Made by a program: the position numbers and the translations under genes. A stretch of DNA of 64,000 nucleotides from Epichloe hybrida (Eukaryota; Ascomycota; Sordariomycetes; Hypocreales; Clavicipitaceae): contig JAFEKR010000008.1 of the NCBI GenBank assembly GCA_019022495.1, positions 1,612,001-1,676,000 on the forward strand, in the 5' to 3' direction. The notes under the pieces are model-generated. The model made no database searches. It was not told the DNA's origin and saw only the letters and a program-made list of their open reading frames with translations. Position 1 is the stretch's first letter. Each line of letters starts with the position of its first letter. Of the stretch, positions 55,352 to 64,000 are shown piece after piece.

Positions 55352-58300
55352 TTTGGGCAGGTCGGTTATGAGAGTGTGACCGAAATCACCAAGCAGTAAT
55401 GTCTTATCGCCGGGTGGTTAAATTGGCCATGAAAAGGTATGTACAGGTTCGTCTCGGCAAATGAACGCGAAAGAGAAGAAAGAAGAGGCACGGGTCCTGG
55501 GCGGACATTGGGGGCCGTCAACGGGCGAGGGATGGATGAGCAAGACAAAGAGACACGAAGGAAGAGACCAGGCCACCACTTGCAGGGTTTGTCAACTTGG
55601 TCGACTTTGGCTTGGCCCCGTCGTGGATGCTCGAAGCAGAAGCAGAAACCAGGAGCAAGAAGCAGAAGCAGAAGCAGAAGCAGAAGCAGAAGGCAGTCTT
55701 GACTGGCCCGCGTGGCCCGTGGGTGCTTCGACGAGGGGGGATTTACGGGGGAGGGCGCTACAGGGGGGCTACGGGGGCGTCACGGGGGGATCCTCAGTTG
55801 GCACGATTTGCTGCGTGGGCGCCTCATGGGCGCCTGGTGGGCCAACAAGAGCGGGCTTAGTGGCAGGTATTACCCGGCCGGGGAGGGGGGCATCGCCGTC
55901 GACTACATGTGTACATGTGTACATACAGTGGGTGCACATACGTACGGATTAAGTCGTGGCCAAAAAGGGGTCGACGGCAAATATCGTTTTGGGCATGGCT
56001 AATTTGCAGCCGACAGGGATTGGGCACAGCGCGCGAAGGGAAGTGCTGGATAAGACTCAAATGCTAGGATAACGGAGTACTGGGATAATATTCCGTACAT
56101 ACTGGCCAGTGGCAGTGGATGGATGGACTGATCTGTCCGACTCACGAGCATAACCTTATTCGCGGCGCAGCCGTCAGCCGGGCGCGGTTCATCCCAGCTA
56201 TCACCAGACAATATCGCGGAATACATGCATCAAAACGGCTCCACGAAACAAAGACCACTGAACCCTCTTCTGCCTCTTCCATAGCATAGTCTCTCGAGTA
56301 AGTTTTGCTCGGCCTGGGTGGCAAAATGACGGTGATGATCCGAATAATCCGCGGGTACATACTACATATGCTATATTACATATGTACATGGCAATTTAAG
56401 CAGGTGTGGAGGCGGAAGTATTAGCGGGATATGCTCCGAGGACATGACATGACTTACTCGGGGTGGGGGGAGCTGCTCATTTGCACTCTCGATTCGTGTT
56501 GACAGTGCCAAAGGTGATATTCCCAGGCACCCAGGCACCCAGGCCTCCAAGCGCGTGGTGAAAAAGCCGAGCGCCCAGGGGGGCTACACACGTGCGGGGA
56601 CCGTCCTCGTCGTACCTGAGCTAGCGCCAGGAACTAACGCTAGCCTTACAGGACTTACAGGGCCGCCTGACTCCTCCCGGCGCCTTCCTGCACTCACTCA
56701 ATGCAACCTGGCCGGCTGCAGAGTCGCAGTCGTTGGCTGAGATTAGATTGGCCGTGACATGGACATGGCCAAGTGCGCGTTAACGCACAATCTAATCCGT
56801 ATTTCCATCCCATCGTCATTGTACTCCGTAATACAAGGGGCACTGACGGCACTGATGGCCCTGATGGGTGGCGCAAGTTGCCACCCATCGCCCTTTTTTT
56901 ACATTTTGAGGTTCCCTTGTACTCCGTACCCTACGGCACTTGCCTCGTCTCCCTCCTCCACCGCAGGCTGGTGACCTGTCGGAACCGGAGAAGAACTTTG
57001 TCCGACCTGGGTCAACTTGTCGACGAATATTATTCCACGAGTGGTTAGAGGCGAGCGATAACCAACAAAAGTGGGGCGTGGCACGATTATCCCGAGGTCA
57101 CAGCGCCAAACTATCCGCGGTTTCGTCTTTTCGTCTCAAACTTGCCCGTCAGGAAACCAAACAGAACCAGGGGTTTCAAATGACAAACATACATGTATTA
57201 CACACTCGGACTTTTCCAGTCGTTGTAATACCTCATCCACCAGTCTTTCCTGGACGTCCACCATTCCAGCAACAATCCGCTGCGGTCAGACAAGGGCGCC
57301 CCCTGCCAGCTGGAGAATCGCCAATTGCATCTCTGGACCGGAGATCAGCGGTCGTCAGGTGAAGAAGGTCTGGTCGGCCATCCCTGCCAGGCGCCTACTG
57401 ATAGTCTGATACCAACAATGCCATCAATTGCCAGCGCGAGCGAGTGAAGCGCGTCTCACCAACAGATGGCAACGGTTATTACTCTCTCTACCCTAATATC
57501 CTATCATCGACCCGTTCATTCTGAGCATGAGCATCTCGATTTCCCCACCAGCACACCACATCACAAGACGTTGTTTTCTTTTTTGAAACCCATCCCCGAG
57601 GGCAGCCATCGCGGAAACCCCCGCCCGGATGCACGATTGATTGCATCGCAAGATCGCCCCCCCCCCTTTCCCCTTTCCCCTTGCCTGGCCGTGCCCATTC
57701 CCCCCGTGCCGTGCCGCCACACCACACCATCCAATCCCTTATTTATCAAAGCGCTGCCCAACTTGCTTCTTTTGTCGGCATGTAACTTTGACAGCTCTTG
57801 GCTTGCATTCCTAGTAAAATGGGTGATCCATTGTCGCACAATTGTGAATACCCATGACACGGCGCTCCAGAAATGACGACTTCATCGTAGTCAGCACCAT
57901 GGGAAATTCATATGGGACATCGATCCGAGTCGATGCCGCCCTACGTGTGCTCAAGACATGGGGGGGAAGGGTTTTGGTCGGAATGCCGCGTCCAACGGAA
58001 CTGCGATGTGTGCTCCGTGGTGTAACACGGTGAGACGCGGCTCAGCCCTAGTCTGGATTGGTTGCGATTGATCCCAAGACCAGATTTGTGTGTTTTACTG
58101 GCATTCGTGCCCGGTTGGAGCGGTCCTACCAGGTTTTGATAATGTCCCTTTTTTGGTGGTTGTAGTATACTTGTTCTTTACCTATTCCATTGGTACGGAG
58201 TATGTAATGATTTGGTAAACGTAATGCAAGGAAGCTGCGCTGCTGCTATTGGTCGACATCAACATGAATATCTAGACCAAAACTCCTACGTAGCAGCATT

Positions 58301-58405
58301 CCCCAATCATTCAAACGCCACCATGTGACGAATCAAATCATCAAATCACAAGCCCGCTTATCCGATGCAACCTGAACGCCAAATAGTACACGGAAACCAT
58401 TTCCG
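55352..58405. other. 3-kb gene-free region
   Basis: No gene supported. Holds GCAGAA repeats (about 55634-55690), CCAGGCAC repeats (56522-56540), three exact TACTCCGTA/TACGGAGTA motifs (56822, 56920, 58194), ACATGTGTACATGTGTACATAC (about 55900-55925) and C-runs near 57660. Confidence 0.55.
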
Positions 58406-61400
58406 TCACAAGATTAGCTTTCCCTTGGGAAGCAACGCCCAATAGCCTCCGCAGGAACACCTGCGTTGTTGCGCAAGTACAAACGCAAACCCCGGACGAC
58501 TGCCAAACACATCTTCCATTACAGAGGTGCACCTTGCGCATCGTCTCCATCGGTTTCCTCCGCGTCCTCGTCGCAAGGCCACCCTCTTGAACAAGTCCAC
58601 GTAGACGCCCCTGGCCTGCCTGGCGGCTAGGCTGGCCAGGTCATCCTGGACACCCAACAGTTCGAAATCCGCAAAGTATAGCTTTGCAGGATCTGTCGTC
58701 TTGCGGAAAGCAGGGAGGTCCATGGTGAAGAACTTCTTGATGACAGGAATGAAAGCAGGCGGCGGAGATCCGGACAGAAGCATGGATACCTCAAACTGAA
58801 CTTGGGTCGTCTTGATGGCAACATCCAATTGCTTTCCCTGCGGCGCATTGGGCTGTTTCTTCACCCACTGGGGCAGATATATAGCATAAGCCTGTCTGAC
58901 GTCTTGAGACAGGACGTTCAGTAGTTTTTCCAAGTCCGCCACCTTGATGATGCTCGTTGACGTGGCCCTCTGCATCTTGTAATAGGCATGCTGCAACTGC
59001 GGGTTGAGAACCTTGCCACCACTGGGCACAGCTCCTGACGCCTGTGTTTTGTAGAAATCCATGGCTTTGTTGCTGATGGCTTCAAGCAGCGCAACTCGGC
59101 GGCAGATTGCAGACAAGAAGCTTCGGCTTGAGGAAGAGAGAAGCAGGTGCAATGATACATCATTCCTCTCCAGTAAGAAGGAATTCAGCTCGTTAAATCG
59201 TTGCTGAGCGCATCGTTGCCTGAACTCTTCATCATTCATGAGCTCAAACAGACTGTCCACGAGCCATGAGAGAAGGTCGACAGACCATTTGGCGCAGCCG
59301 GCCAAGGCATCCACAACCTCTGGTGTCTGATATTCAGCTTCGTACACATTGTCTCAAAATCTATTAAATAAAAAAAATCTTACCATGTTCATCCAAAGGA
59401 CTCATCTTTTCGCGAATGTTCAATGGGGTGTTGCTCGCAAGAGTGATGAGAATAACAACATTGCGCAAATTCAAATCAATCATGGCAAACTTGCTTTGGA
59501 AACTCCTTTTTAGCGATTCTCCTCTGAAACCCAGGCTGTTCATGATGCCCAGGCAGAACTGAAGCGATAAGTTTCTCATAAGTGCGTCGTGATGCGTCTC
59601 ATCCGAGTAATCCACCTGAATCTTGAGGATGCGAATCAGTTCGCTGACCCAATCAAGCACAAATTCTGACCGGAAATTAGCATGCATTGCAAACCAAATA
59701 TTTGGTGCAAGCGACTGACTCTTTTTATACGCGAGTGACTGAACAACAGCAAGAAGATCATCGTGATTGTTCTGGTGCCACATAGCTGATGCAGCCGCGA
59801 TAGATATGCTTGCGATAGTCGCCGAGTAATGCGCTACGCCATGTCAACAATGTCACGTTCTCATGTCTACTGATTTCGAACAGTCGCTCACCGTCTTGCG
59901 TCGTGTTCCCGATGTCCCCTATTGCATACTGAAGCTTGTTCCACCGAACTTTCCCATCATCTCCGAGCTGTATCATTGAGCAGCCAGTCGGTGATACAGC
60001 AGCTAGATGACCTAAAGGTTTGTCAATGATAGTCTATTGTGATGCCACCTAGGACATGCAGGCAGGGTGAGCTTACAAGGCCCATCATCAGAAAATGACC
60101 ATCCGGCTTGTCGAAGGGTCATTATCTTGGCGAGATCTTGCCCCGCGTAAACCTCTTCGAATGTAAACCGATCTCGATATTCAAGGGAACCATCTGACAT
60201 GGTCAACAGCAGCGTCTTCCCAAAGTGAATAATTTGCAGGCCAATCACGACCTTCTTGATGACAACCGGCTCCAACTTTTTAAGCTTTGTTATGCTCGGT
60301 GGTTCTGATGAAATGCTGTTCCTTCGATTGCCCAATTGTTCAAAAGCAGGATCGAGGCCCTGTTTGGTTTCAGAAGCTTCCCACCTATCCAAAATGCTTT
60401 GGGCAGCTTGGAAGTTACCCTCACCGGCGGCTCTCGATCTGACTGTCAGTATCACGTAAGGAACAGTACTCGACCCAGCACTGTCCATGACAGTAGGCAA
60501 TATTTGAACAAACGAAAGCTCTGCAATGGCAGCGTTTTGATCTGTATCATTAGGACCAGTACAAAGCCAATTCACAGAAGCAAGGTGTGTCTCAACCAGC
60601 GCCGGGTTCAAGCGAGCATTCTGCGGCATGGTGTTCTTTTCCGACGATGAACCTGGGCCAGCCCATTGTATCTCGATTTTGAGAAGTTTTAATTGGCCAG
60701 AAGACGTTGCAATGGCGGCAAGCAGGTACTCTAGGGCCAGTCTGTCTGTCAACGAAGTTGGTCCATCAGGTTGAAATTGAAAGAGGCTAGGGAACCTACT
60801 CTTATCTGAAGAGAAAGCAGCGTGTGTCACCAGCTCATCCGTCGTGTTGACACTTTCCAGTTCCATTGTAGTCTCTTCCATGCGTCCGTTATTCTGAGAC
60901 CAGTACATCTTCAACACGCCATTCATGGTCATGCAGAAGAGAGCACTCTTGGCAGAATGCGGGTGGCATGGGCCGAGAGCATGTAAAAAAGAGCTCTCGT
61001 ACTGATACATGTTTCCCTGTTTATTGGCGGGGCCATACATGACGTTGAAGGGTTTCTAGAGTTGTTAGTACCGCAATGAGACGTCTGTATGCACTGAAGA
61101 AGAAGAAGAAGAAGAAGAGGAAAAACGTGAGAATCACCTGTTGATTTGAGGGAGCAACTGGGAGCCAGTAGCAGCCCGAGACTCCGTGGAAGTCATCGAC
61201 GCTATCCATGTCCCACTTTCTCGTGGGAAAGGGATGATTTAGTGAGACGCCAAAGCTGACGATGGCAACTCTTCCAGCTGCATCCATGATAGCCAACTCT
61301 GGACTGTTGGTGGGGCCCCATTCTAGATGAACCAGTGGGATGGCGGGCGTTCCCTTGATTAGATCGCAAGTTGTGGCCTCACCAAGGGCCCAGGTGCCAT

Positions 61401-61724
61401 TTTTGGGGTGACATCTCAGGAACCGAAGCTCAAGATGCTGTCCGTCTGGTGTTATTGAAGCTATGGTGCCTGATTTTGACCATGCCAACGCCCTAGAAAA
61501 CGGTCAGTGAGAGGCGCGGACAAGGAAGTGGTTTGAGGTGTCGCGACAAGTCCATACTGGCAGCATCCGCGATTTCTGAGCTCATCCAGGCGTTGTTGGA
61601 GCTGCTTTCCCTGTGATCTCACGGGGAGCTGAAGAGGAACATCGTCCCCGAACAGATCGTCGACATTGTTCATATCCACTGGCATGGCATTGTCCAGCAT
61701 GAGAGGCATCTTCTCGGCAGTCAT
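58406..61724 (-). CDS. MED16: Mediator complex subunit 16
   Basis: Med16 (yeast Sin4) sits in the Mediator tail and links activators to RNA polymerase II. Six exons (61724-61558, 61492-61138, 61055-60077, 60011-59892, 59833-59384, 59337-58406) join in frame to about 1,000 residues. The N-terminal half is the WD-type propeller, starting LAWSKSGTIASITPDG near residue 58 and including PLVHLEWGPTNSPELAIMD; later SDDGPCHLAAVSPTGCSM is rebuilt across intron 3. The C-terminal half is helical. It ends with CARCTSVMEDVF and RRCSCGGYWALLPKG, the zinc-ribbon-like close typical of Med16. Intron 2 carries a perfect TACTAAC branch site. The fifth intron is 46 nt with the GAAG acceptor chosen here; an alternative TTGAG acceptor would make it 31 nt and add five residues. 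Start: the ATG before TAEKMPLMLD. Confidence 0.9.
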
Positions 61725-64000
61725 GGTGGCGGATTCGTGGCGCGAACACGATGATGGTCCAAATCAGCCAGCAGAGCAGGTGTTGTGGCTCACTGAATGT
61801 CTGAATGGGGTTAAATGGCGCCACCCCAGGTCTTTGCTCCTACATACAGAGGCAAGTTGGGCCAAGGAAGCTTGCAACCGGACCGGACACGGCAAAATGT
61901 CGGCAGAAGTCCTCGTCACAAGACGTACATAGTCCCGTGCTGCCATAACCTAGACCTGGAAGTGAAGGAGTGCCAGATTCAATCCATCCGACCCTCGTCT
62001 GTCCCCTCTGTCCCCTCTGTCCCCTCTGTCCAACCCAAGCTTTCGGCAATGGGATAGATTCAAAACTATGAGATCGGTTGTGGCTGCCGTCAGGGCCAAG
62101 ACATTAAACGACCCCAGAGGAGAACGCCGACAATTCGGGCTGCATTCGCCCGGCTTCCACATCTCCAACGGTCAGGAATGCCACTGCTGCTCTCATCGGA
62201 GGCACGGTCTCAACCAATTGCAATGGTACCAATGCAACTAGATACGGGGCCATGAAGGAATATGTCGTGAACCCTGACGGTTGCGCTCGCAGATGGCTCA
62301 GTCATAAAAACGCGCAACCGACCTCGCAAGAATTCCCCTGGATATAACCTGGATGGTCTCTTCACCGGGGGTCAGAGGGTCCACTGGGCATCATTACTGA
62401 GATTACCGTCAAATCGGCCATTGTACCATCCAGTCACAGTGTTGCTTCCATCACCTTTAACAGTATTCGACATGCCGCCGGCGCTGCCTCCAGAATGGTT
62501 CGATCCGGGGTGCCAGTGGCTGCTGTGGATGGAGCTCATGGACGAAGTGCAAATGGGAACAATCAACAATCATGCAAGAGCAAAAATGCTAGTGTGCTGG
62601 AGAGTCGGGAACGTCTATAAACATTTATAAAAAGCTCAGGTATCTCCCAACAGCAGGATCTCTGGCCTGTTGGCTGGTCAGGCTGGTAGGTTTAATTCTG
62701 AATACTTCGTCCGCCAAGCGAGTTTCATTACATTCGTTCTAACGGGCTGGGAAGAGAACATTGAGGACGAGGAAACAAAACTCCAAGAAGCTCAATGAGT
62801 CCTCTCTCTGCAGGATACCAAGAGCCGGCACATCTACTTTTCTAGAATTCGTATGACCGAGCACTGCGTTACACGAGACATGATCAAGGTTATAAATCGG
62901 GTGGCACACTTTGTTGGTTCCTGAAGAGGCACGATTGCTTCGTTGTTGGCGTGGAAGCATGGAGTACCCAATTTAGATCAGACAAGAAAATAACAAGGGA
63001 AAATTCTTGTTCTTTGGACCATTTGGAACGTCGGCTGCAAGGACCGCCAAGTTTGCCCTTCGCTTTCGTTCCATCTTACTTATCAACACGCTTCTCCGTT
63101 TCACAGAACTTATCACACCATATCGTATCTCGGCTAAAATCGTTATGATAGTTGCTAAATGATATCGGCTAAAGAGTTCGACTCAATAATTATTTTTCTT
63201 CCTTTTCTGCCGAGTAGAAGACCCTTGGTGCCTGGATTTGCCACGATCTTGAAGGATACTATGCGCATTGTGCACACGCCGGGGTCTGTTCCCCATGTAT
63301 GGGAACCCGTACGCTCATTTGGATGGCAGAACCAGGATGCCACAGCATCATTCGTCCATCCGTGTTGACTTGATGCATTGGGTCCATTTCCGCCTGGCAT
63401 GAAATGCCTTCGCAAAGGGACTCTTTTTGGCCCTTCGTAACTTCAACTTCCAGCAGGCTGAACATCGTTCCCACGCCCGAGACTGCGCATGATCCGTCGT
63501 TATTGCGCCTCTCTCGCCAACTAGGTGATGGAGCGCATACTCCATAATGCCAAAGAAGAAAAAAAGCAATCATATTATCCACTTGCAGCCATCTTTTTCA
63601 ACGTCGCCCCTGTCAACCACACGAACGAACGGTCTGTTGTTGTGTTGGTGTACACACACTGTACATCCCGACCCCTGGCCTTTGACGCCTTTTCAACTTG
63701 TCAGTGCCGACGTTCAAAAGCCTCATGGCGCTCAGAGCGAGCCGCGTGCGGGTCATGATGGCCGTGGTTGTGAAAAGTGCGCCAGACCTTTGTGTGCCAG
63801 CTCACAGTAAAAGACAGGGCAGGACGTGCCATCCTGCCATCCTGCCAGCCTGCTCAAGCAATCTAGAAATCTCGGGGCCACTTGCTGGCCGCCTCGGTAA
63901 TTTCTGCCGATCACTTTAGGGCCATGCCCAATCAGCTCATCACTACTCCTTTCCGACGACGTCTTTCAGGCTCCTTTCCCTTTGGTTTCTTCGTGGCGTG
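61725..64000. other. Right-end intergenic region
   Basis: No gene supported. Contains the MED16 promoter, a 9-bp TCTGTCCCC array (61998-62031) and CCTGCCATCCTGCC-type sequence near 63829. A minus-strand frame at 62372-62569 was considered and not accepted. Confidence 0.5.
61998..62031. repeat. 9-bp TCTGTCCCC repeat
   Basis: Three full units and a part unit, about 275 bp upstream of the MED16 start. Confidence 0.9.

Noticed and set aside
62372..62569. Minus-strand 65-codon frame with Gly/Asn/Ser-rich sequence
   Set aside because: Resembles the tail of a secreted protein, but has no convincing upstream exon, no signal peptide and no family match that I recognise.

Overview
The window is nuclear DNA of a filamentous ascomycete. 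Genes are broken by short spliceosomal introns (about 45-105 nt) with GTRNGT donors and CTNAC-like branch sites. The gene set is typical of Pezizomycotina: Med16, CSN4, a Zn2Cys6 regulator, an AflY-like oxidase, an F-box protein and PMP24. The protein flavour suggests Sordariomycetes, probably Hypocreales; that placement is inference, not a database result. I find 20 protein-coding genes with good support, two decayed gene fragments, one complete non-autonomous DNA transposon, and many short tandem repeats between genes. No rRNA, tRNA or CRISPR array was recognised.

Layout. 0-8 kb: an annexin with a long Pro/Gln/Tyr-rich head, a C2H2-like zinc protein with four 66-bp coding repeats, and a BTB protein. 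8-18 kb: a Ser/Pro-rich fungal protein of unknown function, a repeat-rich gene-free stretch, an RTG2-type Ppx/GppA protein, and a six-exon Zn2Cys6 protein convergent with it. 18-25 kb is accessory-like: one APH-type kinase-like gene, a weak small secreted protein candidate, and a BCS1-like AAA fragment joined to a decayed ankyrin fragment on the other strand. 25-35 kb: a large conserved fungal protein of unknown function, an F-box/LRR-like protein, and a 450-bp MITE with perfect 46-bp inverted ends and a 9-bp target duplication.

34-62 kb is denser and holds mostly housekeeping genes: an E2-binding (UBE3D/HECT_2) protein divergent from an AflY-like oxidase, RAD17, the bifunctional purine enzyme ADE17/PurH divergent from an SGNH hydrolase, CSN4, PMP24/PXMP4, a family X DNA polymerase, a long coiled-coil protein and Mediator subunit 16. 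Eukaryotic neighbours need not work together. Even so, two of these genes serve DNA damage responses (RAD17, POL4) and three concern ubiquitin or CSN/SCF control (E2-binding protein, CSN4, F-box protein).

The points most worth a second look are the intact MITE, a 10-residue in-frame tandem duplication inside a conserved part of ADE17, a one-base frameshift at the start of the BRCT domain of the family X polymerase, the double relic at 22.8-23.4 kb, five evenly spaced TGACGTGG sites upstream of CSN4, and a palindrome-like 9-mer (TACGGAGTA/TACTCCGTA) that recurs only between genes. I saw no clear sign of a wholly new multi-gene system.
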